Source: Psychrobacter aquimaris | Lineage (GTDB): Bacteria > Pseudomonadota > Gammaproteobacteria > Pseudomonadales > Moraxellaceae | Length of the DNA stretch: 64,000 bases | Reading direction: 5' to 3' | Assembly (NCBI RefSeq): GCF_016107525.1 | Contig: NZ_JABASR010000015.1 | Location: 23,899-87,898, forward strand | Part shown: positions 57,395 through 64,000 of the stretch, in pieces | How positions within the stretch are numbered: position 1 is the first letter of the stretch | Layout: each line of letters opens with the position of its first letter | The notes under the pieces: model-generated | What the model saw: the letters and a program-made list of their open reading frames with translations, nothing else | What the model was told of the DNA's origin: nothing | Database searches by the model: none | Made by a program: the position numbers and the translations under genes

Positions 57395-58201
57395 TCAATC
57401 CTCTTTGGCTGTTGTAATCGCAAGCACAGCTTTAGGATTAGTTATAGTTATGATACGTTCTATAGCTTTAGCGTTTACAGTAAAATCAGGATAACTGTTT
57501 AGGTAGTTCGCTACCTGTTTACCATGTGGTAAGTGTGAGTTATTGCCATTCTTGTATAATCTATTCCATGTGTCGTGACATAAACTCATTTCGATAGAAA
57601 AAAACCTATTATCAGGGTCTAAATAGCCTTGGTTCTCTGCGGGCTCACACATTTTACTCTTAGCTAGTTCAGCCTTTAAATTATCATTTTCAGCCTTAAG
57701 GTAATCAATTATAGTTTGTTGTTCTATATCAGTGTTAATCAATCTTTTTATTTGCTCACTGTCAAAGCGTAAAAGGTCTTTTAATTCGTCTTGATTTTTA
57801 TAATTCTTAAACCCACTAAAAAATATATGATTTTCATCATATGGTATTGGATCAAATGGCATTTTATCGAGATGATAGTCTTCTAATAACTCGTGTATTT
57901 TTAACATATGAGGATCGATGATGACTCCGTCATGAAAAACATCTCCTTCAAAAAAAATTGAATGACTGTGACTTCTTTTAAAAATACCTTTCAGTGGCAC
58001 ATATCTGAAATCGTATTTAGAATTTCCATCATTATCAATTGTTTCTAACCTAATTCTAGGACTGGTTAAGTATAAATAAGTTTCTATTTTGTTTTCAGTT
58101 TCTAATTGATATATATCATCAAGTGTATAGTCATATCCATTTTTATCTTTTAGGTATAAGAACACCTCATCAAGCGTTGAATACTTTTTCAATAATTTCA
58201 C
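57395..58201 (-). CDS. Hypothetical accessory protein
   Basis: 268 residues from a GTG start with AGAGGTG eight bases upstream. The first 130 residues are beta-rich and acidic. A short coiled coil follows (about 150-180: EQQTIIDYLKAENDNLKAELAKSK), then a helical C-terminal part with GYLDPDNRFFSIEMSLCHDTWNRL and PHGKQVANYL. The C-terminal block resembles one repeated in many phage, plasmid and island proteins of Acinetobacter and Psychrobacter, function unknown. AT-rich relative to its left neighbour. It lies next to the tRNA-derived att-like site, on the side that should be chromosomal. Confidence 0.72.
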   Translation of the reverse strand: MKLLKKYSTLDEVFLYLKDKNGYDYTLDDIYQLETENKIETYLYLTSPRIRLETIDNDGNSKYDFRYVPLKGIFKRSHSHSIFFEGDVFHDGVIIDPHMLKIHELLEDYHLDKMPFDPIPYDENHIFFSGFKNYKNQDELKDLLRFDSEQIKRLINTDIEQQTIIDYLKAENDNLKAELAKSKMCEPAENQGYLDPDNRFFSIEMSLCHDTWNRLYKNGNNSHLPHGKQVANYLNSYPDFTVNAKAIERIITITNPKAVLAITTAKED

Positions 58202-58360
58202 AGTTCACACCTCTATACCTTTAAATTAAAATAGCTGCAAGGTAATATCAGTCTAAAGGTGCGTGAACGGCTAGCTTTCGGTTGCTCATCGTGCCTTGCA
58301 AGACTTTTACTATTATTTGCTTAATGAATCATCATACAATTACCAGCCAAATTTAGCACA

Positions 58361-58396
58361 AAAAAAGCCAACCATTGAAAACAATGATTGGCTTTT
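58361..58396. terminator. Terminator, probably of the ancestral tRNA gene
   Basis: AAAGCCAACCATTG and CAATGATTGGCTTT form a 14-bp stem with one mismatch. A run of As lies left and Ts right. On the minus strand it follows the tRNA 3'-end fragment at 58414 by 18 bases, as a tRNA terminator should. Confidence 0.85.
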
Positions 58397-58413
58397 CTCT
58401 TTACTACTATGTT

Positions 58414-58430
58414 TGGTCGGAACGGCAGGA
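58414..58430 (-). other. tRNA 3'-end fragment, candidate attachment site of an integrative element
   Basis: On the minus strand these 17 bases read as the last part of a tRNA: T plus the 3' T-stem strand CCTGC, acceptor strand CGTTCCG, discriminator A and CCA. The implied 5' acceptor CGGAACG, with C1-G72, is the pattern of bacterial tRNA-Pro. No tRNA body exists to the right, where the sequence becomes AT-rich. A terminator follows at the correct distance. This is the layout left at one end when an element integrates into a tRNA gene and rebuilds it at the other end. Confidence 0.7.
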
Positions 58431-59065
58431 AGTAAATATAAGTCTGTATTCTTTATTGTATAAAGGTTTTAAATTATATAGATATAAATATACCGTAAAA
58501 TATACCGCATTATGAAAAAGTCACTCATGAAATAGTGACTTTTTTACTTATTCCTACTGACTAAGATTAGGCATATAAATATTGTTGATTTAATTGTAAT
58601 TAATAACAAGGGGTATACCCCCTATAGAGTTTTGACCGCATGAAGATTTGCTTGGGGGCGGTGGTCTTAGCGGGGCATCATGTTTACTTTTTACTCCACC
58701 CTAGGGGGTAGGGTTTGGAATTAAATAATAATTAAATACTAACTAACCACTTATGGAAATTTGGAAAAATATTTGCTGATAAGAATTTTTCTTGCGCGTG
58801 GTATGGGGAGTGGTGTCCGCTAGGTTAGCTCGGAAAAATATTTGATATACCCCCCACTATAGTAAGCCGTGATAGCAATATATATTATCAATATGTTTTA
58901 TAAGGGTTAGTTTTTTTTAGTACTTATTAATTAGCATAGTGATTTACCGATAGTTTGGTACCAGTGGCGGGGTTTGATGTGCAAGTTGTTAGTAGATGAT
59001 AAATCTTGATTAGTATAGGATCGTGATTTGAAATGGTTTTAGATCACGACTTAGTAGATAGTCAG

Positions 59066-59241
59066 GGTTTGGTTGTTACTGCTTCTACTCAGTATCTATT
59101 CATCATTCACACATGTCCACGCATGGGTAGAACACGCTAATTTGCTAACCATTCTATCAATCGTATACAGTTAAAGAGCTACAGACTTCGCACCCCTTTG
59201 CTAAGTCATGCTAACTTTGCTAATTATTATAGTGAGTAGGT
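59066..59241. repeat. Long direct repeat, copy A (GCTAA-rich)
   Basis: About 176 bases matching 59538-59719 with scattered differences. The 49 bases at 59180-59228 match 59658-59706 exactly or nearly so. Each copy holds GCTAATTTGCTAA and TTTGCTAAGTCATGCTAAC followed by TTTGCTAAT, so five GCTAA motifs lie in the same orientation. Confidence 0.85.
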
Positions 59242-59537
59242 CATAGGTTAGTATGGATGTTGCCAGTAGATAATGGGTCAGGGTTCAATGTGTGGTCGGG
59301 TTTGGCGATAGGGTGTTAGGAGTTAAAGGGAAGAGCTTAACTTACCGCTTCAGACCATTCTTTTTGTTTTCTCATCCGACGGCAATCGTATCTTGCTGTC
59401 GGACGCGTGGTCGGATGTATACCGCGTATAGGTTTGTTGCTACCGGGCATAGTGTCGGAGCTGTCGGATACTTGGCACGTAGTTAGATCATAACTTGGTA
59501 TGTAGGTTTTTAATAAGAGTTCTTAACTTACGGGCAT

Positions 59538-59719
59538 GGTTTGGTTATTACTGATTCTACTTGTGGCACCTTTTCATCATTCATTCATACACGCTCACGC
59601 ATGGGTAGAGCACGCTAATTTGCTAATTATTCTGTCAATCATATACAGGTAAAAGGTTACAGACTTCGCACCCCTTTGCTAAGTCATGCTAACTTTGCTA
59701 ATTATCATAGTGGGTAAGT
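59538..59719. repeat. Long direct repeat, copy B (GCTAA-rich)
   Basis: Partner of 59066-59241, starting 472 bases downstream. The outer sequences are diverged by small insertions (for example CATTCATT and CACGCTCACGC), while the GCTAA cluster is conserved. A third, weaker start of the unit can be seen near 59785. Confidence 0.85.
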
Positions 59720-59939
59720 TACAGCTCAGTGTTAGGGTTTGATGTGCAGACTGTCAGGTGGTGATGGGTCATGGTTTTAGCGCATGGCAAGGGCTTTGTT
59801 ATACTGTTCCTACTTAGCATTTTCCTCTAATGTCAGCTTTACCACTGAATAGCTGGTTTAGTAATTGATTGGTAGGGTTATAGTTCATATGATTATTATC
59901 TGAATCATATAAATGACTTAGAAAGACTCGCAGCAGTAA

Positions 59940-60302
59940 ACCTTCCTACTTATTGCTTCTGAGCGCTATAACATTGATATTACCGTTGATAAGCCACTAA
60001 ATAGTATTTTTGGCGAGTACGTAAGAAAACTACGTGAAGATGGACATCTTGAGTCAGCTATGAATGATCGCATATTAAAAACTAGCATTTCTGTGTTGGA
60101 AGCATTCAACGACGTATGTAATAACAGAAGCCTTGCCCGCGATAATCCAATATTAAACTATGAGGAAAGCTTACTTATTTTTAACCATGTAACCGCTTCG
60201 ATACGTTTTATAAAAAAGCTAGAGGCTAGCATAAAAACTAAAGCAGCGGTCGCTCTTGATAAAACAAAAAATATCAACAATGATGATTTTAATTTCATGT
60301 AG
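59940..60302 (+). pseudogene. N-terminally truncated abortive-infection-like (Abi C-terminal) gene remnant
   Basis: The frame is open from 59940 (after TAA at 59937) to the stop at 60300-60302. It reads as protein from the start, but the first ATG is at 60060, giving only 80 residues. The segment around AFNDV-NN-SLA-DNPILN and IFNHVTASIRFI resembles the C-terminal domain of abortive infection family proteins. As I remember that family, a conserved Arg and His frame the RNNxSLAH motif (HEPN-type). Here these positions read Cys and Arg (residues 20 and 27 from the ATG). Lost start, lost domains and lost active residues suggest a decayed gene. Family assignment unverified. Confidence 0.5.
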
Positions 60303-60459
60303 ATTATCTAAGAAAATATTCAGTTAGTACGTTTAGCTATGCTGAAGAAACCGTAGAGATAAACTTGGTAGACTCACGACTCGAAGAGGAGTTTACTATG
60401 ACTAAGAAAAAGTAAAACTAGAGCACCGAATCTAGAGCATAGGTCAATCCTGGGGCGGT

Positions 60460-61050
60460 CTAGCTCTCTCTTATCACTCGATAGACAGTAGCTACCCCAA
60501 CACCAACCGCCTTAGCGATTTCTTCTTTTGTCATATTGTTCTGACTGTCTAATTCTCTAATACGATTGTGTTTCGTTGTATTAGGCTTCTTACCGGTGGG
60601 CTTATAGCCACTGTTAGCCAATCCTTGCTTGATACGCTCTCTACGCTTGTCGTTATCAAGCTTTGCCATCGTTGCTAATAAGTCGATCAGCATATCGTTA
60701 ATCACTCTTAGGATCTCACCTGTCATGCCATTACTTACTGTATGCGTGGTTGGTAGATCAGCTACCACCAATCGTAAGCCCTTATCTTTAATACGCTGCT
60801 TTAGAATCGCAAAATCATCTTGGGATAGTCTGCTTAATCTATCTACGCTTTCAACTAGTAGAATATCGTCTTGCTCAGCGTCTTTTAGCAGCTTAGCTAA
60901 TGCTGGTCTATCGAGCTTCGTGCCACTGAAGTGCTCAACGTAATCAATGTAGTTACCATCATAGTTTGTACTAAAAGCCACCAAATCAGCCAATGCTCTG
61001 GTAGCGTCTTGATCCTTAGTGCTGGCTCTCACATAAATACGAACGGTCAT
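60460..61050 (-). CDS. Small serine recombinase (resolvase/invertase family)
   Basis: 196 residues. The catalytic domain (about 1-140) has the nucleophile Ser10 in YVRASTKDQ, the arginine-bearing block ESVDRLSRLSQDDF and a long E helix. A C-terminal helix-turn-helix (about 165-195: MTKEEIAKAVGVGVATVYRVI) binds DNA. This is the size of Tn3-type resolvases and DNA invertases, not of large integrases, so it more likely resolves dimers or flips a segment than integrates the element. AGAGGA precedes the ATG. Candidate sites lie just upstream. Confidence 0.93.
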   Translation of the reverse strand: MTVRIYVRASTKDQDATRALADLVAFSTNYDGNYIDYVEHFSGTKLDRPALAKLLKDAEQDDILLVESVDRLSRLSQDDFAILKQRIKDKGLRLVVADLPTTHTVSNGMTGEILRVINDMLIDLLATMAKLDNDKRRERIKQGLANSGYKPTGKKPNTTKHNRIRELDSQNNMTKEEIAKAVGVGVATVYRVIRES

Positions 61051-61069
61051 AACGTCCTCTCTATTACTT

Positions 61070-61200
61070 AGACTTGATAATTAATGTTCATTGATAATAG
61101 CAAGATATTACTATCATTTAATAATAGAAACAAGTCTAATGATAGGTAGATTATCATTCAGAGGTTTTATGTTTTGGGTATAGACTAATGATAAGGGGTT
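61070..61200. promoter_or_regulatory. Candidate res/crossover region of the serine recombinase
   Basis: The spacer upstream of the recombinase holds several copies of TGATAAT/AATGATA in both orientations: 61075, 61092, 61112, 61138, 61151 and 61187. One pair forms a dyad, AATGATA-6-TTATCATT (61138-61158). Two copies share the longer form GNCTAATGATA. Resolvase sites normally lie beside the gene and consist of such dyads. Confidence 0.5.
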
Positions 61201-61304
61201 GAAGTGGTTCCATTACATCAGTCTATTTTAAGTAGTTTATTGACGAGTTTAAGAGACAGAATAACCAGTCCCGTTGAGGTATAGCTTAGCCTGAAATATC
61301 TGTG

Positions 61305-62906
61305 TTAATTGGTGTTACGCCCTAAATCTAATTTCATAATCTCATCAAAGAGAAAGAGCATTCCCAATAAAAGCTGATCGAACTCAGAAGAGTAATCCCC
61401 ATTATTAATTTTCAGCTTGGAAATGGTCTTTTCGTATTCGGTGCCTTTTCTATGCGCAACACCAGTTGATCTAACCGATTGAACTCCTCTCAGCAGACTT
61501 GATAGAGCGGATAAATTTTGAGATTCTAACCTTTCAAGGAGAATTTCCATTAATGATATAGATTTGATCGACTTGTCTGTTACTTTGAGATGATCTCGAA
61601 GTGACTTAACATTTATTGAGTCTATAGTTGCTTTTGTAAGAGCAAGTACTTGCGCATCAAATTCTGATTGCTCGTTAGTTAGCATTGATCGTATAGACTC
61701 ATAAAAATGCTCATCTTTAATTGAAAGCGGTAAGAAAAGATACCACCCGTATTTTTTATTCCAATATTCCTGAATATCTCTAAATTTTTGCTTGAATCTG
61801 TGTTCTGGGTTTTCTGCGTCGTAGAAATTACCTAGGAAACTCCGCTCAAAATTTGTTCTACTTATTTTTCTTTCATCGGGTATTAAATTAAAGCTTTTCC
61901 AATAGACCTGCTCCTTGCTAGGTAGGTCCTGACCTAGATCACCTAAAAATACTGAAACATGATTTGGTGAGTTATTGTCAAATCTCAATCTCCACGCGCC
62001 TGTTCTATCTAAATACCCATCTGTAATTTTATAGTCAGAAGAACTATAGTATTTCTGCATAACCTCCTTTCGAAAAAATACAGGCGTTAAGTAATGGGGA
62101 GAATCTGGATTGGCACCGAAATAATTAGCTAACTCATCAGGGTTACAAGAATATATTTCAGGTTCATCAGTATCACCACCAATAATGAAATTCTGATACT
62201 CTTTCTCTTGCTCAAATGGCGATACGCCACACTTTTCTACTATCTCGCACCTAATTAACTTTTTTCCTACTATCCTAGCAAAAGATGTGTATCCATCCGA
62301 ATAAGAGTCACCCGAATAGATCGTATATGTAAGTGACGCATTCTTTATGTCATCAGAAAAGCCCACGCTTTCATGGTAGTGCCGAGTAAGCTCAAAGTAT
62401 AAGAGTAAATCCATTTGACGGGCAGCCATAAAAGAGCGCAAGTATCGCCTTCGAATTTTTACTTCATTGTGTTCGATCTTTATAACTTCAACTTCGTCGC
62501 CAACTTCGTCAAAACTAATAAATGAACCACTTTCATTGTCATGGTATAAATTATGAAAAAGGCGGAACTCTTCAAGTATTTCAATGTAATCTTCTTTCCT
62601 ACCGTGAAAATCACGAACCAGAACTGGTCTCAAGAAGTCATCGTCTGGATTAGTGTAGTAAGTAGTAATTTCTTCACCATCCTCATATGACATACTAAAA
62701 CCTGGCCCTCCACTACCTACCATCAAATCCCAGCCAGGCCTTTCCATTGTACGTTCTGATTTTTCTTTCTTAACAAGTGCACAATACATTGTGCCATCAT
62801 GGGCTGTATTGTTGATCGGATCGCGCTTATAAACGGTGACCCAGAGTTCTTCGCCGTGCTTATTGGATAAAAAATCGATAAAGTCTTCAAAAAGGTTTTG
62901 TGACAT
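61305..62906 (-). CDS. Unrecognised accessory protein, second gene of a two-gene module
   Basis: 533 residues with no family that I can name. The N-terminal 150 residues are acidic and mixed alpha/beta, with PGFSMSYEDGEEITTYY and EEFRLFHNLYHD. The middle is long and soluble with many Tyr and Phe. The last 120 residues are helical and contain R-STGVA-H (Arg479, His485), an Rx5H spacing like that of HEPN RNases, though short motifs of this kind occur by chance. AAGGAAGGA upstream supports the start. It follows the next gene by 46 bases on the same strand, so the two are probably one operon. Location in a mobile region suggests defence or conflict. Inference only. Confidence 0.75.
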   Translation of the reverse strand: MSQNLFEDFIDFLSNKHGEELWVTVYKRDPINNTAHDGTMYCALVKKEKSERTMERPGWDLMVGSGGPGFSMSYEDGEEITTYYTNPDDDFLRPVLVRDFHGRKEDYIEILEEFRLFHNLYHDNESGSFISFDEVGDEVEVIKIEHNEVKIRRRYLRSFMAARQMDLLLYFELTRHYHESVGFSDDIKNASLTYTIYSGDSYSDGYTSFARIVGKKLIRCEIVEKCGVSPFEQEKEYQNFIIGGDTDEPEIYSCNPDELANYFGANPDSPHYLTPVFFRKEVMQKYYSSSDYKITDGYLDRTGAWRLRFDNNSPNHVSVFLGDLGQDLPSKEQVYWKSFNLIPDERKISRTNFERSFLGNFYDAENPEHRFKQKFRDIQEYWNKKYGWYLFLPLSIKDEHFYESIRSMLTNEQSEFDAQVLALTKATIDSINVKSLRDHLKVTDKSIKSISLMEILLERLESQNLSALSSLLRGVQSVRSTGVAHRKGTEYEKTISKLKINNGDYSSEFDQLLLGMLFLFDEIMKLDLGRNTN

Positions 62907-62952
62907 ATTTAAAAATCCTTCCTTGTTTTAAAGTAGCGTCTTATTAAGCATT

Positions 62953-63825
62953 TTATGGCCTCTTAGCCCAAGATGCATTTTCAAAATAGCCTAGCTCTTT
63001 TTGTATTTTATTTACTTGTTCTTCGAAATCATCATCCCATTCTGGAATGTCCACATAAACAATATCATGAGAATAACCAACTACTGATGGGCCTAGCTTA
63101 TCTCTAGAAATACCAACTACAATTTTGACGTCAGGAATGCGACCTCTAACAACTAAGCACCTTAATCCTAGCTCTTGAACCCGAGCTTCTCGATCACTAC
63201 TTGGCCCTAAATGGAATACAAATGCTGTGTTTTGGTATGCTAGTACTACTCTTGCAGCAATTTTTAACCCGGGTTTTTGCAAAAATTCAGAAAAGGCATC
63301 GACTAAATTTGCTCGATAATAACGGGGCTGGAGAGCCATTTGGATAAGAGCATATTGGTTATCAGTTGCCTGATTCGTACCATACTCAAATATTCCGTTT
63401 GTAAGAAGATCACTAACAAAGTGCTCTATTAATTTATCCCAAAAATAAGAGTTTTTAAATGACTTCTGCATAACTTTGTAAGCATCAGAGTTTATAAATC
63501 CTTTAAAAATTGTATCGTCAATTATTAGCAGATCAGCTTCTTCATAAGGGAACGAATAGTTGTTTAATAAATAAATTGCTAATAAATCTTCTATTCCTCC
63601 ACCGTTGAAAATTATATTAGCTCTTTTTGTTAAATCCTCAACTTCGGTTAAAAAACTAACAAAATCTGTAATCGTATCCAGTAGACCAAAAATTGCTCCA
63701 AGACTGAACTCATCGCAGACGTGCACGATTCCATTTCCTAAATCACCTGACTGTGTTGGTATTTTACGCTGTGCGCCAAGTGATACAGATATACGATGCA
63801 CAATTCGATTTTTCTTTATCGGCAA
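62953..63825 (-). CDS. Unrecognised accessory protein, first visible gene of the module (5' end uncertain)
   Basis: 290 residues counted from a TTG at 63825 that is probably not the real start, because the same frame stays open and protein-like to 63975. The visible part is mixed alpha/beta with FNGGGIEDLLAIYLLNNYS, EEADLLIIDDTIF and a C-terminal half with strands LKIAARVVLAY and LRCLVVRGRIPDVKIVVGISRD. The end, DIVYVDIPEWDDDFEEQV, is acidic. I recognise no domain. It lies 46 bases ahead of the 533-residue gene. See the extension at 63826-64000. Confidence 0.65.
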   Translation of the reverse strand: MPIKKNRIVHRISVSLGAQRKIPTQSGDLGNGIVHVCDEFSLGAIFGLLDTITDFVSFLTEVEDLTKRANIIFNGGGIEDLLAIYLLNNYSFPYEEADLLIIDDTIFKGFINSDAYKVMQKSFKNSYFWDKLIEHFVSDLLTNGIFEYGTNQATDNQYALIQMALQPRYYRANLVDAFSEFLQKPGLKIAARVVLAYQNTAFVFHLGPSSDREARVQELGLRCLVVRGRIPDVKIVVGISRDKLGPSVVGYSHDIVYVDIPEWDDDFEEQVNKIQKELGYFENASWAKRP

Positions 63826-64000
63826 TTCGACTTGTCGGCCATCGTGCCTAGTAAATTCAACTGATGAATTTAACCATCGTTCAGCACCCCATATTTGAGA
63901 AGCCGATTTATCTATTGCAGCCTTAATCCACCTTTTCCATCCTGCTGAACCGCCCCGACTATATCGGAGGCTGATCTACTTGAGTCAGGCAGCAATGCCT
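63826..64000 (-). other. Coding-like 5' extension of the preceding gene with an apparent frameshift
   Basis: On the minus strand the frame continues upstream as protein-like sequence (GWKRWIKAAIDKSASQ, then WGAERWLNSS) to a TAG at 63976-63978, without any ATG or GTG. In another phase the bases up to the window edge read ALLPDSSRSASDIVG. Adding one G to the four-G run (CCCC at 63953-63956 on the plus strand) joins the two phases smoothly. The gene is therefore probably longer, begins outside the window and is frameshifted, or contains a sequencing error. Confidence 0.55.

Larger units (their letters stand above)
58431..59939. other. Repeat-rich non-coding region of the putative element
   Basis: About 1.5 kb without a believable gene. 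The left part has short GC palindromes in AT-rich DNA: GGGGTATACCCC at 58611, a CCCTAGGGGGT block near 58702, and two copies of GGAAAAATATTTG near 58764 and 58830. The right part has two long direct repeats (59066 and 59538). The texture recalls plasmid or ICE origin and recombination regions. No Rep or relaxase gene is visible in the window. Confidence 0.55.

Noticed and set aside
59292..59486. 64-codon frame in the repeat region
   Set aside because: No ribosome binding site and basic, low-information composition. It overlaps non-coding sequence between the direct repeats.
59066..59719. CRISPR array
   Set aside because: Only two long repeats with diverged flanks and no regular short repeat-spacer pattern. 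No cas genes nearby.
60303..60415. Possible tiny gene ending in a Lys-rich tail before 60415
   Set aside because: The frame is short and has no start codon with a ribosome binding site other than one giving five residues.

Overview
The window looks like a chromosome segment of a Psychrobacter-type gammaproteobacterium (Moraxellaceae). The evidence is gene content, gene order and protein style: a secreted lipase with its foldase, type II QueF, full-length MetH, the order trpF-trpB-trpA-accD-folC-SPOR, many small lipoproteins and AT-rich spacers. The genus is inferred from recognition, not from a database search.

Layout. 1-3476: end of a secreted lipase gene, its foldase, a META-domain lipoprotein and a TolB-like propeller lipoprotein. 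3658-13445: a co-directional set with a YqiJ-like membrane protein, a YqiK-like flotillin, a giant AAA+ ATPase and two tiny DUF2256 zinc-ribbon proteins. 13472-15790: an AT-rich accessory patch with a truncated small gene and an SDH/Clp-fold serine protease coupled to a 70-residue protein. 15794-25807: a BASS transporter, MetH, three fasciclin lipoproteins in tandem and an AGCS alanine/glycine symporter. 26919-34444: LemA with two TPM proteins, an adenine/adenosine deaminase, a sirtuin, tRNA-Arg(CCG) and a periplasmic cytochrome c. 33482-39814: an ABC-2 exporter, a FecBCD-type iron-chelate importer and a DMT permease. 40049-46015: QueF, ProS, a DUF4230 protein and a photolyase, with a probable MITE at 43301-43474. 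46226-54860: trpF, trpB, an intruding PIN-domain gene, trpA, accD, folC and a LysM/SPOR protein. 55159-58201: DUF2726, DUF1853 and accessory hypothetical genes.

From about 58414 to the right edge the sequence changes character. A 17-base copy of the 3' end of a tRNA (best fit tRNA-Pro), followed by the tRNA's likely terminator, marks what I read as one attachment site of an integrative element. Inside it are about 1.5 kb of repeat-rich non-coding DNA with two roughly 180-bp direct repeats full of GCTAA motifs, a decayed abortive-infection-like gene, a small serine recombinase with a candidate res site, and two unrecognised co-oriented genes that run to the window edge. The upstream one of these appears frameshifted.

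The best candidates for undescribed biology are the two-gene module at 61305-64000, the PIN-domain nuclease gene placed cleanly between trpB and trpA, the SDH/Clp protease with its small partner, and the flotillin-AAA+-DUF2256 cluster with a possible RNA switch ahead of the ATPase. No CRISPR array, rRNA or complete prophage was seen.
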